DNA of 64,000 nucleotides from Roseibium album (GTDB lineage Bacteria; Pseudomonadota; Alphaproteobacteria; Rhizobiales; Stappiaceae): assembly GCF_001404515.1 (NCBI RefSeq), contig NZ_CXWE01000001.1, positions 682,001 to 746,000 on the forward strand, written 5' to 3'. The notes below the pieces were generated by a model that was not told the DNA's origin, made no database searches, and was given only the letters and a program-made list of their open reading frames with translations. This document shows positions 44,144-54,155 of the stretch, one piece after another. Positions within the stretch are counted from its first letter, which is position 1, and each line of letters starts with the position of its first letter. Both the position numbers and the translations under genes were made by a program.

Positions 44144-47100
44144 TCACGCACTTGAGCCGGATTGAACTTTGTCCAGTTCCGACGACGGCTTCCCAAATAC
44201 CTTCTCTCGAAAACTTTGAACCGCCACATAAAGAACCGGGATCATCAGGAGACCAATCGTGCTGTCCAGGATCATTCCGGCGAAAACCGGCAGGCCAATG
44301 GAAATCCGGCTCGCCGACCCGGCACCTGTCGCAAATACCAGCGGCAAGACCCCGATGATGAAACACAGGCCGGTCATCGTCACCGGGCGGAACCGCGTGT
44401 GTGCCGCGCTGATCGCCGCGTCCGTTATGCTCATGCCTTCATCACGGCAATTGCGGGAAAACTCGACAAGCATGATGGCCTTCTTGGCCGCCAATCCGAT
44501 CAGAAGCACCATGCCTATCTGGGCATAGATGTTGTTGTTCAGAACGTCGATCAGGTAGAGCGGGATCATGGCGCCGCAAACCGCAAAGACTGCCGACAGC
44601 ATCACGGAAATCGGCAACAGCCAGCTCTCGTACTGCGCAACAAGACAGAGATAGGCAAACAGGAAGGCCAGCAGGAAAATATAGATGACATAGGAGCCGG
44701 CCTCGATTTCCTGTAGCGACATGCCCGTCCATTCAATGGAATACCCCTTTGGCAGAACGTCCTGGGCGACTTTCTCGAAAGCGGTGATCCCGTCGCCGGT
44801 GCTGAAACCCGTGTTGGTGAGGCCTTGAACCGCTGCCGAGCGGACCATGTCGTAGCGGGTTACGCTCTGGGGACCGACAACCGGGGTAAGATTGACCAGC
44901 GTACTGAGCGGGATCATGTCGCCGGATGAGCCTCGGACATATATGTTGCCTACATCTTCAAGCGTCTGCCGATACTCCGCCTCGGAAGCGAGGATGACCC
45001 AGAATATCTTGCTGTCGAGAATGAAATTGTTGACGTAGTAGGACCCGAGATTGGCCTGAAGAGCGGTGAATATGTCGCTGACATCGACGCCGAGGGCCTC
45101 TGCCTTGTCCCGGTTCAGATCAACCTCGTATTGAGGATTGCTGGCGGAAAGGGAACTGAAAACCTGCAGGAAGATCGGGTTGTCGTTCGCCGCCGAGAGG
45201 ACCGCGTTCGTTACCGCTCCCAGATCAACCACGCTGGCACCGGCATCATCCTGGATCTGGGCTGCTATGCCACCGGAAATTCCAAGTCCGTCGATCGGGG
45301 GCAGGGGAAAGACAAAGGCGATCGCCTCCTCGAATGTTGCAAGTTTCTCGTTGAGCGTCCCAAGGATGTTGTACCACTGGGTGGCCTTCGTTTTCCGTTC
45401 ATCCCAGGGAGCCAGGATCGGGATCAGCGTGACATAGTTGGAGCCTTCACCCGCAATGATGCTGAAGCCGGTAACGGAAATGACATCGGTCACGCCCTCG
45501 ACCTCCCGCATCACTGATGTCATTTCTTTTGCCAGCGCGTCCGATCGCTGCAGAGATGCGCCATCCGGAAGCTGGACATTGGCAAAGAGGACGCCCTTGT
45601 CCTCAAGCGGTATGAAGCCGGTTGCTGTTTCGCGGAACATGAAGACAGTCGCTGCAACAGCGGCGACAAGTATGAGAAGTGACAGTGCGACGTGGCGGAT
45701 CATGATCCGGACAAGCCACACGTAGCCGTCGCGAACCTTGTCGACGAACCTGGCGAAGAACCGTAGAAGCCGGGGCGGCTTGGCATCCGAGCGGCGCAAA
45801 AGGATTGAACACAACACGGGTGACAGTGTCAGCGCATTGACCGCGGACAGGCAGAAAGCGACGGTGATCGTCAGGGCGAATTGCAGATAGATCCGTCCGG
45901 TAATCCCCGGAAAGAAACAAACCGGCACGAAAACCGCAAGCAGTACGAATGTGGTCGCGATGATGGGACTCGTCACCTGGCTCATGGCCTTGAGGGTGGC
46001 TTCACGAGGTGCGAGACCTTCCTCGCTCATGATACGCTCGGTGTTTTCGATGATGACAATGGCATCGTCGACAACGAGCGTGATGGCAAGGACAACACCG
46101 AACAGCGTGATCAGGTTTGCGGAAAACCCGATCAGGTAGAGAACCGCCAGCGTTCCAAGCAACGATACGGGAATGGCAACGGCCGGGATGATGACCGCAC
46201 GCCAGTTCATCAGGAACATGAACACAACGAACACGACAAGTGCCGTTGTGATGGCAAGGGTCGTCAGAATTTCCTCGATCGAGGCACGGACCGCCTTGGT
46301 AATATCGTAAAGAAGCTCGTATTCGACGCCGGACGGAAAGTCCGCCTTCATCCTGTCAAGCTCTTCGGCGACGAGGGCTGCCACGTCGAGCGCATTGGCG
46401 CCGGGGCTCTGGTAAACGGCGATAGACGTTGCCGGTTTGTTGTTGAGCGCAGAATAGGCCGAATAGGAACTGGAGCCGAGCTCTATCCTTGCCACGTCTC
46501 TCAGCCGCACGAGTTGCCCTGAAGTGTCGCCTGATACCACGATGTTGCCGAATTGCTCAGTCGTTTCCAGAAGGCCCTGCGATTTCAGCGTAAACTGCAG
46601 GTCGGTCGGGCCCGCAAAGGGCGCTCCACCGATCTGACCGGCTGTTGCACGGGCGTTCTGGGCCTGTATTGCGTTCGAAAGGTCGGATGCCGTCAGGTTG
46701 AGGGCCGCCATCTGGTCTGGGTTCATCCAGACCCGCATGCTGTAGTCCAGCGGACCGAATTGCGACACGCTGCCAACGCCGGGCAGGCGGGACAGGCGGT
46801 CCTGCATGTGAATGGTCGCGTAGTTGCTCAGGTAGATGGCGTCCCGGCTTTCGTCCGGTGAAACCAGATTGATGACCTGGAGCATGTTTGCGGATTGTTT
46901 TTGCGTGGAAACGCCAAGTGTCTTGACGGACTGCGGCAGGGTCGGTTCGGCGAGCGCCACCCGGTTCTGCACATTTACCGCCGCAATATCCGGATCCGTG
47001 CCGACTTCAAACGTGATGGTCAGTTGATACGAACCGGAGTTGGAACTGGTCGAGGACATGTAGAGCATGTCGTCGACGCCGTTCACCTGCTCTTCGATCG

Positions 47101-47293
47101 GGACCGCGACCGATTTTTCGATGAGTTCGGAATCGGCACCGGGATACTGCGCAGCCACCACGATCTGCGGCGGAGTGACGTCCGGATATTCTGCAATCGG
47201 TATGAAGATGATGGCGATCACCCCGACAAGGGACGCTATCAGCGACAGCACGAGCGCGAAATTCGGTCGGTCGATAAAAAACTTGGACAGCAT
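44144..47293 (-). CDS. RND multidrug efflux transporter (AcrB/MexB-like)
   Basis: A 1049-residue inner-membrane pump, full length for the HAE1 family. It begins MLSKFFIDRPNFALVLSLI, has the proton-relay aspartates in LAITLVVDDAIVIIEN (helix 4), large periplasmic loops after helices 1 and 7, and the C-terminal ARFRPVTMTG motif. It forms a trimer that captures drugs from the periplasm and outer leaflet. The adaptor gene ends 15 bases upstream on the same strand. No outer-membrane channel gene is adjacent, so a TolC-like protein encoded elsewhere must complete it. Confidence 0.95.
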   Translation of the reverse strand: MLSKFFIDRPNFALVLSLIASLVGVIAIIFIPIAEYPDVTPPQIVVAAQYPGADSELIEKSVAVPIEEQVNGVDDMLYMSSTSSNSGSYQLTITFEVGTDPDIAAVNVQNRVALAEPTLPQSVKTLGVSTQKQSANMLQVINLVSPDESRDAIYLSNYATIHMQDRLSRLPGVGSVSQFGPLDYSMRVWMNPDQMAALNLTASDLSNAIQAQNARATAGQIGGAPFAGPTDLQFTLKSQGLLETTEQFGNIVVSGDTSGQLVRLRDVARIELGSSSYSAYSALNNKPATSIAVYQSPGANALDVAALVAEELDRMKADFPSGVEYELLYDITKAVRASIEEILTTLAITTALVVFVVFMFLMNWRAVIIPAVAIPVSLLGTLAVLYLIGFSANLITLFGVVLAITLVVDDAIVIIENTERIMSEEGLAPREATLKAMSQVTSPIIATTFVLLAVFVPVCFFPGITGRIYLQFALTITVAFCLSAVNALTLSPVLCSILLRRSDAKPPRLLRFFARFVDKVRDGYVWLVRIMIRHVALSLLILVAAVAATVFMFRETATGFIPLEDKGVLFANVQLPDGASLQRSDALAKEMTSVMREVEGVTDVISVTGFSIIAGEGSNYVTLIPILAPWDERKTKATQWYNILGTLNEKLATFEEAIAFVFPLPPIDGLGISGGIAAQIQDDAGASVVDLGAVTNAVLSAANDNPIFLQVFSSLSASNPQYEVDLNRDKAEALGVDVSDIFTALQANLGSYYVNNFILDSKIFWVILASEAEYRQTLEDVGNIYVRGSSGDMIPLSTLVNLTPVVGPQSVTRYDMVRSAAVQGLTNTGFSTGDGITAFEKVAQDVLPKGYSIEWTGMSLQEIEAGSYVIYIFLLAFLFAYLCLVAQYESWLLPISVMLSAVFAVCGAMIPLYLIDVLNNNIYAQIGMVLLIGLAAKKAIMLVEFSRNCRDEGMSITDAAISAAHTRFRPVTMTGLCFIIGVLPLVFATGAGSASRISIGLPVFAGMILDSTIGLLMIPVLYVAVQSFREKVFGKPSSELDKVQSGSSA

Positions 47294-47308
47294 GGCCTCA
47301 GGTCTCTT

Positions 47309-48412
47309 CTAGCTTTTTGCTTCAACCGGGTCGACCGTCATGTCGGGGCGAATCCGTTGAAGACCCTGAACAACGACCTGCTCTCCATCCTTGAGGCCCG
47401 ATGTGACTTCCCAGAGCGTGCCCGATTGCCGGCCGAGCACGATGTCCCGCCGTTCGACCTTGTTGTCCGCACCGACCACGAAAACGAAATGGCTCTTCGC
47501 GTCGAGCTGGATTGCGGATTGCGGAATTGCCGGCATCGGCGTCTGCGTGTCGTCCTTGACGGAGACATTGACGAATTGACCGGGGATCAGGAGGTTTTTC
47601 GGGTTGTCGAATGTTGCGCGCAGTTCGACGGAGTCGCTGCCTTCCTCGACGGAGGTTCCCACGTAGGAGATCTTTCCCTCGGAGGGATATTTCGTTCCGT
47701 CGGCAAGGGTAAGACCGACTTGAAACGTTGCACCGTCGTCACCGATAAGGCCAGCTTCCCGGTCCTTTATCAGATCCTTTTCACCCATGTAGAAGCTGAC
47801 ATAGATCGGATTGACGCTGGTAACGGTCGCGAGCGCGCCGGTGTTCGAATCGACAAGATTGCCGACATTGAGATTGGTCTTGCTGATGCGGCCGTCGATC
47901 GGACTGGTGATGTTCGTATATCCCAGGTTGATCGTGGCCGTTTCCAGGTTGGCCCGTGCCTCGTCCACATTGGACTGGTCCAGATCCGCCGTCGCCTTCG
48001 CACTGTCATAGACAGCCTGTGAGACGTCTCCCTTGGCAAGCAATTGCCGCTGGCGTTCCAGCTCGATCTGCGCGTTTTTGAGCGTTGCCTTCGCTCCCTC
48101 GAGCGTGGCTTTGGATTGGTCGACGCTTGCCTGGTAAAGATCCTTTTCGATCACGTAAAGCAGGTCGCCCTGCTTGACCGAACCGCCTTCGGTGAACTTG
48201 CGTTCTGTCAGATAGCCCTCAACCCTGGCGACGATGTCGACGCTGTTCGTTGCCTCGACGCGGCCGACATAACGCGAACTGTTTGCCGGTGTGATCATCT
48301 GGACTTTGGCTACGCTGACTTTTTGAGGGGATGATCCGCTTTCCTGAGCACTCGCACCGATCCCGCTGACAAGACCGACAGTCAGGCCCAACAATACCTT
48401 GGCAGCTTTCAT
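47309..48412 (-). CDS. RND efflux periplasmic adaptor (AcrA/MexA-like)
   Basis: A 367-residue membrane-fusion protein. Signal peptide of about 22 residues (VLLGLTVGLVSGIGASA-QES). Then the lipoyl half-motif (DIVARVEGYLTERKFTEGGS), an alpha-hairpin rich in Ala/Gln/Leu (about 100-165), the second lipoyl half (ITSPIDGRISKTNLNVGN), and beta-barrel and membrane-proximal domains. There is no lipobox, unlike AcrA. It bridges the pump to an outer-membrane channel. Transcribed before the pump gene; no TetR-type regulator gene is next to it. Confidence 0.93.
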   Translation of the reverse strand: MKAAKVLLGLTVGLVSGIGASAQESGSSPQKVSVAKVQMITPANSSRYVGRVEATNSVDIVARVEGYLTERKFTEGGSVKQGDLLYVIEKDLYQASVDQSKATLEGAKATLKNAQIELERQRQLLAKGDVSQAVYDSAKATADLDQSNVDEARANLETATINLGYTNITSPIDGRISKTNLNVGNLVDSNTGALATVTSVNPIYVSFYMGEKDLIKDREAGLIGDDGATFQVGLTLADGTKYPSEGKISYVGTSVEEGSDSVELRATFDNPKNLLIPGQFVNVSVKDDTQTPMPAIPQSAIQLDAKSHFVFVVGADNKVERRDIVLGRQSGTLWEVTSGLKDGEQVVVQGLQRIRPDMTVDPVEAKS

Positions 48413-48625
48413 GACCCCTCCAGCCGAAACATGTCCAATTCAAATCGATTTTCATCATAACCGGAATGCGCGGCGAAGCGATTGAAAACAGGGCAATTTA
48501 CAATTTATTTTGGCCGTCTTCGCAATCTTCGGACGTAACGGCTTCCAGTTTTCCAGGTGGAAATTCCAACAGAAAGTCCATGTGTCGCGGGGTGTGTCAA
48601 TCGGCGCGATGAGGACGTTGATGTG

Positions 48626-49210
48626 ATGGTGTATTGTCCCGGAAAGCACACCAGATGGGGTCTTGATACGAGCGTTCGAGACAGACTGCCGAGTGACAGC
48701 ATTCTCAACACCTATTATGCACCACGTGATTTCATGGACGTCTATTCCGTGTCACTGGCAGAAAGGCCGGATCTTCAAGCTGCGGACATGCGTGTCCTTG
48801 CTGATCACATCCTGATGGCCGAGATCGGCTGGATGAACGCGCTGCTCTCGCTGCGTGATACCGTTGTCAAGCCGTTCGGGTTAAAAACAACCGAAGATCT
48901 CGGTCTGGAACAGAAAGACACGCCACTTGAAGACAGAAAGCCAGGTGACCGGATAGGTTTTTTCAGGATCTTCCGTGTCGAAGACAACGAGATCCTTCTC
49001 GGCGAGGATGATTGGCACCAGGACTTCAGGCTGTCGATATTCCGCCGAACTGACCGGTCACCCAGGATCTTTGCATCCACCTGTTGCAAGCGACACAACA
49101 TTTTCGGCCACGTCTATCTCGCTCTGATTCTGCCATTTCACAAGAAGATCGCTTCAACCGTACTGGATACCGCAGTTAAGCAGAGGCTCACGACGGCAAC
49201 TGCGTCTTAG
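48626..49210 (+). CDS. DUF2867-family protein
   Basis: A 194-residue protein matching the DUF2867 pattern: YYAPRDFMDVYSVSL near the start, IGWMNALLSLRDTVVKPFGL in the middle (the family's WxxxLxxLR), and a C-terminal HxxFGHVYLALILPFHK. The family is cytoplasmic, often fused to NAD-binding domains, and of unknown activity. The frame opens 23 codons upstream at a GTG; ATG 48626 preceded by GAGGACG better fits. Tail-to-tail, four bases from the cupin gene. Confidence 0.75.
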   Translation: MVYCPGKHTRWGLDTSVRDRLPSDSILNTYYAPRDFMDVYSVSLAERPDLQAADMRVLADHILMAEIGWMNALLSLRDTVVKPFGLKTTEDLGLEQKDTPLEDRKPGDRIGFFRIFRVEDNEILLGEDDWHQDFRLSIFRRTDRSPRIFASTCCKRHNIFGHVYLALILPFHKKIASTVLDTAVKQRLTTATAS

Positions 49211-49214
49211 GCCT

Positions 49215-49871
49215 TCAACGGCACAGATGTCCCGTCTTGCGCCAGACCCTTGTGCCCTGGTTGGTCATGATGGTCTGGCTGCTGTCCGGGGGAAGGCGGA
49301 GCCAGGCGCCCTGGTCATATCTTCCGTTCTGATCTTCGAAACTGCCTTCCACAACGAAATATTCGACCCCGCCGGGAAACGTCTGTTGGGAGAAACTGGA
49401 GCCGCGTTCCCAGTCGAGCATGACAACTTCCTCGTCCGGACGGATATGCAGCGGCAGAATGGATTCGCCCGGCCGTCCCACTTGCCAACCGGCCGGATCA
49501 AGCGTGTTGACGCGCACATAGACATCATCGTCTGCCTGCATCTGGCGCAGCTTTACAAGGATCACCGCACCCGGTTCGCTGGAAGGCACATGGCTTGAGC
49601 CTGGAGGGTTTCGAACATACATGCCTTTGGGAAAATCGCCGCTTTCGTCTGAAAAGACGCCGTCCAGAACATAAAACTCTTCGCCCATGTCATGTGTGTG
49701 TGCGGAAAAAGCTGATCCGGGTGCGTAGCGCACGAGACTGGTCGCACGCGCGACTTCTTCACCATCGCGTTCAAGCATACGTCGTTCGACACCAGCCATC
49801 GGCGAGGGCACCCAGTCCAGGGCCGCACTGTCGACAACGGCGCGTACGCTCAGATCGGCGTGGATTTTCAT
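49215..49871 (-). CDS. ChrR-like double-cupin protein
   Basis: A 218-residue protein made of two cupin repeats (about 15-100 and 115-210). The first has metal-ligand residues HTHDMGEEFYVLDG, as in the cupin part of the anti-sigma factor ChrR; the second has the weaker VEYFVVEGSFED. The N-terminal zinc-binding anti-sigma domain of ChrR is missing and no ECF sigma gene is adjacent, so this is an enzyme- or sensor-like cupin of unknown ligand. ATG 49871 follows GGGAGAGACCAG. Confidence 0.8.
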   Translation of the reverse strand: MKIHADLSVRAVVDSAALDWVPSPMAGVERRMLERDGEEVARATSLVRYAPGSAFSAHTHDMGEEFYVLDGVFSDESGDFPKGMYVRNPPGSSHVPSSEPGAVILVKLRQMQADDDVYVRVNTLDPAGWQVGRPGESILPLHIRPDEEVVMLDWERGSSFSQQTFPGGVEYFVVEGSFEDQNGRYDQGAWLRLPPDSSQTIMTNQGTRVWRKTGHLCR

Positions 49872-50132
49872 CTGGTCTCTCCCTCAAGGCAGTGCCTTAG
49901 AATTAGATGGAGCTACAAATACGCTTTTGAAGAGGAGAGGAGAAATCAATTCGTTGGGGATTGGCGGGCCGGAATTTCCGGTATGCGAAAACCCGTTGCG
50001 TGGAATTCTTGGAAAACGACGGATTCCTGTCCGGTGGTCTTTGCAATGGCCGAGGAATCGTGCTGAGTCGCGTACTTGATAGGCGGCACAAGCGGAGTAA
50101 TCGAAGCGTCGAAATACGCTGAACGAGTTCGT

Positions 50133-51608
50133 ATGACAGTTGAGATCGATATCGGAGAAATGACGGGTGGTTCGCGCGCCGGGCTCGATCTGGAAGAGTT
50201 GCTTGCAACGCGTCTGCTGGTGCAAGGCAATTCCGGCTCGGGCAAATCGCATCTGTTAAGGCGTCTCCTGGAACAGTCGGCGAACTGGGTGCAGCAGGCG
50301 ATCATCGATCCGGAAGGAGACTTTGTGTCTCTGGCGGAGAAATTCGGTCACGTCGTTGTCGATGCCGTTGGTACGGAAAAGGACCTGCAGATGATTGCAG
50401 GAAGGGTCCGTCAGCACCGCGTTTCCGTTGTCCTCAATCTGGAAGGCCTCGACGCAGACCGCCAGATGAAGGCGGCTGCAACTTTCCTGGACGGGCTTTT
50501 CGACGCTGATCGCGATCTCTGGTATCCGATGGTTGTCGTTGTCGACGAGGCCCAGCTTTTCGCACCGGCTGCTGCCGGTGAAGTCACGGAAGAAGCCCGA
50601 AGACGCTCATTGGGAGCGATGACAAACCTGATGTGCCGCGGCCGTAAACGCGGACTGGCGGGTATCATTGCAACCCAGCGTCTGGCAAAGCTTGCCAAGA
50701 ACGTTGCCGCGGAAGCCTCGAATTTTCTGATGGGACGCACATTTCTCGATATCGACATGGCGCGTGCCGCGGATCTGCTTGGTATGGAACGCCGGCAAGC
50801 TGAAAGTTTCCGCAATTTGGACCGGGGCAATTTCATCGCACTTGGTCCTGCCTTGTCACGACGGCCCGTGCCCATCAAGATTGGCCCCGTTGAGACCATG
50901 GGGCGCGGCGGGAGCCCGAAACTGATGCCTTTGCCGGATCAGCCGAAGGAAGAGGCGAAGGATCTGATCTTCACGCCCTCAGCAGATGAGCATCGGCCCA
51001 TCAGACAGCGTTTTGTGGAGCCGGTCGTTTCGACAGGCGAAGTGCTTGATCGGCTTTCCAGCGCCGAACTGGCCGGCGAAGATGCGTTACCTCAGGCCGA
51101 GAACCTGCTGGACTTCGGTGAGCGCGAGGAGAAAGTCGCCGAGATCATTGCAGGTATTCTGGAAGACGAAGACGCGGCGTTCCAGCCGATTGCAACGCTC
51201 TATCAGGATTTCCAGGTTCGGTGCCGGATTGCCAAACTGGCAGGCGGCGCGCCGGATTTGCAGAACTTTCGGGAAAAACTGTCGGTTGCGCGGGCAGGGG
51301 TTGAAAAGGGTGAGATGGATGAAGGTGCCTGGGCGCAGGCGGAACTGATCGCGGCGGAATTGCCCGACGACATGCGAGGCGTTTATCTGCTGCTTGCAAA
51401 AGCCGCGCTGGCAAAAACGCCATGTCCGGGCAATATCGAGATTGCAACAGCTTATGGAACGAGGTCGCCAGGAAGGGCAAGATGGCTGTTGAGCCACATG
51501 GAAGAGCGCGGTTTCCTCGTCTGCGCAACGGACCTGCGCGGCAATCGCATTGTCACCTTGACAGATCTTGGCTGGCAGACAGCGCCAGGCGACGAGGCGG
51601 CGGCATAA
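50133..51608 (+). CDS. HerA/FtsK-like P-loop ATPase (DUF87)
   Basis: A 491-residue ATPase. Walker A is LLVQGNSGSGKSHLLRRL (about residues 28-45), Walker B VVVVDEAQLFAP (about 148), sensor-like GLAGIIATQRLAKL. The C-terminal 200 residues end in a winged-helix-like part (GTRSPGRARWLLSHMEERGF). Relatives are helicase-type hexamers such as HerA; some are phage- or plasmid-derived. No nuclease (NurA) or Sir2 partner is adjacent. ATG 50133 is inferred from family fit. It precedes the DM13 gene by 109 bases. Confidence 0.82.
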   Translation: MTVEIDIGEMTGGSRAGLDLEELLATRLLVQGNSGSGKSHLLRRLLEQSANWVQQAIIDPEGDFVSLAEKFGHVVVDAVGTEKDLQMIAGRVRQHRVSVVLNLEGLDADRQMKAAATFLDGLFDADRDLWYPMVVVVDEAQLFAPAAAGEVTEEARRRSLGAMTNLMCRGRKRGLAGIIATQRLAKLAKNVAAEASNFLMGRTFLDIDMARAADLLGMERRQAESFRNLDRGNFIALGPALSRRPVPIKIGPVETMGRGGSPKLMPLPDQPKEEAKDLIFTPSADEHRPIRQRFVEPVVSTGEVLDRLSSAELAGEDALPQAENLLDFGEREEKVAEIIAGILEDEDAAFQPIATLYQDFQVRCRIAKLAGGAPDLQNFREKLSVARAGVEKGEMDEGAWAQAELIAAELPDDMRGVYLLLAKAALAKTPCPGNIEIATAYGTRSPGRARWLLSHMEERGFLVCATDLRGNRIVTLTDLGWQTAPGDEAAA

Positions 51609-51717
51609 GGGCGGCCCGGTTCAACTGTCTTGCACGCAATTGTCACCTTGACTTGGTTGTATCGTCACATGTCTTCACCTGTTGAAGCGCACGCCAAATC
51701 GATAACAAGGACCTGAT

Positions 51718-52188
51718 ATGCTGAAGCTGCTTCTTCTATTGGTTTCCCATGGCGCCGTTCTGGCCATCGGTTTCGCGCTCGGCGTCTATTTTCTGCCGAT
51801 CCTGACAGAACCAAATGGGCCGGACGCGACCGCGCTGGCTGCAGCGGCGGAAGGTGCAAGATATGAGGTTCCCCTGTCTCGGGACCTCAAGGGTAGCGAC
51901 CTGCTCCATTGGGGCGAAGGCACGATCAGTCTTTCCGATCGCCGGATTGTCCACAAAGGCGAACTCTCGCCTGGCCCGGACTACAAACTCTATCTCGTCA
52001 AGGAGTTCGTCGATGATGAGGCCGGCTTTATTGCCATGAAGGAGTCTGCTGTCCGGCTCGGAGATATCAAGACTTTCGACGGCTTCATCGTTGAAGTTCC
52101 CGGGGACGTGAGCATCGACGATTACAATACGGTGCTGGTGTGGTGCGAGGCCTTCGGTGAGTTCATCACCGCCGGAAAGTACAGGTAA
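51718..52188 (+). CDS. DM13-domain exported/membrane-anchored protein
   Basis: A 156-residue protein with an N-terminal hydrophobic anchor or signal (LLLLLVSHGAVLAIGFALGVY). The rest is a DM13 domain: LLHWGEGTISL, LSPGPDYKLYLV, and DDYNTVLVWCEAFGEFITAGKY, with the conserved Cys of the YxTVxxWC motif. DM13 domains are proposed to be redox or electron-transfer modules. ATG 51718 follows CAAGGACCTGAT. Confidence 0.85.
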   Translation: MLKLLLLLVSHGAVLAIGFALGVYFLPILTEPNGPDATALAAAAEGARYEVPLSRDLKGSDLLHWGEGTISLSDRRIVHKGELSPGPDYKLYLVKEFVDDEAGFIAMKESAVRLGDIKTFDGFIVEVPGDVSIDDYNTVLVWCEAFGEFITAGKYR

Positions 52189-52233
52189 ACCCGAACGACA
52201 CTTCCGGGGAGATCGGGATCTTCCGAGACCGTA

Positions 52234-52551
52234 TCAGATTGCCGGACGCATGCGCCGGTCCGATGGGCCTTTTTCCGCCAGCATGACGGGTTTGCGTGCA
52301 AGCAGGTAGTCAAGTTGGGAGAGTTCAAGCGTGATGCCGTCGATGGTTCTCGTCAAAACACTTTCCATGTAACTGCCTGCCGGCGAGTGATCCCGTATGG
52401 CGACCGCCCGTTCCTTGGCCTTGCGCAGGTAGGTCATCATCTCGCGGACATCTTCCGGCGTGACATCCGTGGTCGGCAACGCATCGAAACCGGACGTTTG
52501 TGAAGCCACCACAACAGCAAACTGGCCTTGGACAGGGCTGACAAATTGCAT
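52234..52551 (-). CDS. Conserved-looking hypothetical protein
   Basis: A 105-residue soluble protein from ATG 52551, preceded by GAGGTAAGC. It is mostly helical (VTPEDVREMMTYLRKAKERAVAI; residues 45-70) with no membrane segment or known motif. Convergent with the DM13 gene and divergent from hmgA. The frame extends further up but without support. Confidence 0.6.
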   Translation of the reverse strand: MQFVSPVQGQFAVVVASQTSGFDALPTTDVTPEDVREMMTYLRKAKERAVAIRDHSPAGSYMESVLTRTIDGITLELSQLDYLLARKPVMLAEKGPSDRRMRPAI

Positions 52552-52711
52552 GCTTACCTCAAATGTTCTTAGTTTGTTCTTTTTAGCGTAATCTGGCCCG
52601 GCGATCAAGGCACCTTGTTGGCAAAGGGGGATAGCAGGTAAATTATTTCAGTGAAATCAGATAGTTAAGCGTTCAATAAATTGAAGTTGAAAAAATCATT
52701 GCCGATATATC

Positions 52712-52745
52712 TTGACCCATTTCGAATATTGGTTACATATGTAAC
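52712..52745 (+). promoter_or_regulatory. hmgA promoter with overlapping operator palindrome
   Basis: TTGACC (52712-52717) can act as a -35 box; with a 16-17 base spacer the -10 falls in TACATA/ACATAT. The perfect 14-base palindrome GTTACATATGTAAC (52732-52745) covers that -10 region. A bound repressor would block transcription of the homogentisate operon. No regulator gene for it is adjacent. Confidence 0.6.
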
Positions 52746-52773
52746 TAATTTAGCCCTGACCCGGGAGGACGTG

Positions 52774-54147
52774 ATGGATCAGAGAACGGATAGCACTCAG
52801 GATGTGTCCGGCAACGGCCGCAATTCTTCGCAGACCGACTACATGCCGGGCTTCGGCAACGACTTCGAAACGGAAGCGCTTCCGGGCTCCTTGCCACAGG
52901 GCATGAACAGCCCGCAGAAATGTGCTTACGGTCTTTATGGTGAGCAGCTCTCGGGCACGGCATTTACCGCGCCGAGCCATCAGAATGAACGCACATGGTG
53001 CTATCGCATCCGTCCGTCTGTGAAGCATACCAGCCGCTTCAGGAAGATAGATCTGCCCTATTGGAAGAGCGCGCCGAACATTGATGAGGATGTCATCTCG
53101 CTCGGCCAATACCGCTGGGATCCGGTGCCCCATACGGATGAAGATCTCACCTGGCTGACCGGCATGCGCACGATGACCACCGCCGGTGATGTCAACACCC
53201 AGGTCGGCATGGCGAGCCATATCTATCTCGTCACGAAATCGATGGAAGACCAGTATTTCTTTTCAGCCGACAGCGAGCTTCTGGTGGTGCCCCAGGAGGG
53301 GATCCTGAGGTTTTGTACGGAACTCGGCGTCATTGAGCTGGAGCCAAAGGAAATTGCCATCCTGCCACGAGGACTTGTCTACAGGGTCGAAGTCTTGGAA
53401 GGTCCCGCGCGCGGCTTCGTCTGCGAGAATTACGGGCAGAAGTTCGAGTTGCCGGGCAGGGGACCGATCGGTGCCAACTGCATGGCAAACCGGCGGGATT
53501 TCAAGACGCCTGTTGCCTGTTTCGAGGATCGCGAAGCGCCGTCAACCGTAACAGTGAAATGGTGCGGTCAGTTTCATGAGACAAAGATCGGACACTCTCC
53601 GCTGGATGTCGTTGCCTGGCATGGCAATTATGCCCCATGCAAATACGATCTGAGGAACTACTGCCCTATCGGAGCAATCCTGTTCGACCACCCGGACCCG
53701 TCGATCTTCACGGTTCTGACAGCACCGTCTGGCGTGCCTGGCACGGCCAATATCGATTTCGTGCTGTTCCGCGAGCGCTGGATGGTCATGGAAGATACGT
53801 TCCGTCCACCCTGGTATCACAAGAACATCATGTCGGAAATGATGGGCAATATCTACGGTCAGTACGACGCCAAACCGCAAGGCTTTGTTCCAGGCGGCAC
53901 GAGTCTGCACAACATGATGATACCGCACGGACCTGACAAGAATGCCTTCGAGGGCGCGTCCAATGCGGATCTGAAAGCGGAAAAACTCGACAACACCATG
54001 TCGTTCATGTTCGAGACCCGCTTTCCGCAGCACCTTACCGAATTTGCTGCCCGGGAAGCACCGCTTCAGGACGACTATATTGACTGCTGGGAGACACTTG
54101 AGAAAAAGTTTGACGGGACCCCGGAAGGAACGTGGAACAAGGGTTGA
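52774..54147 (+). CDS. hmgA: Homogentisate 1,2-dioxygenase
   Basis: A 457-residue ring-cleaving dioxygenase, family length. It begins with the family motif [20 protein letters not shown] and has [15 protein letters not shown], then the iron ligands in [14 protein letters not shown] (His, Glu) and the His in [12 protein letters not shown]. It opens homogentisate to maleylacetoacetate in the cytoplasm. ATG 52774 follows GGGAGGACGTG. The frame runs to 52681 through the promoter palindrome, so that longer version is excluded. First gene of an aromatic catabolic operon. Confidence 0.97.
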   Translation: MDQRTDSTQDVSGNGRNSSQTDYMPGFGNDFETEALPGSLPQGMNSPQKCAYGLYGEQLSGTAFTAPSHQNERTWCYRIRPSVKHTSRFRKIDLPYWKSAPNIDEDVISLGQYRWDPVPHTDEDLTWLTGMRTMTTAGDVNTQVGMASHIYLVTKSMEDQYFFSADSELLVVPQEGILRFCTELGVIELEPKEIAILPRGLVYRVEVLEGPARGFVCENYGQKFELPGRGPIGANCMANRRDFKTPVACFEDREAPSTVTVKWCGQFHETKIGHSPLDVVAWHGNYAPCKYDLRNYCPIGAILFDHPDPSIFTVLTAPSGVPGTANIDFVLFRERWMVMEDTFRPPWYHKNIMSEMMGNIYGQYDAKPQGFVPGGTSLHNMMIPHGPDKNAFEGASNADLKAEKLDNTMSFMFETRFPQHLTEFAAREAPLQDDYIDCWETLEKKFDGTPEGTWNKG

Positions 54148-54155
54148 TTGGACAG

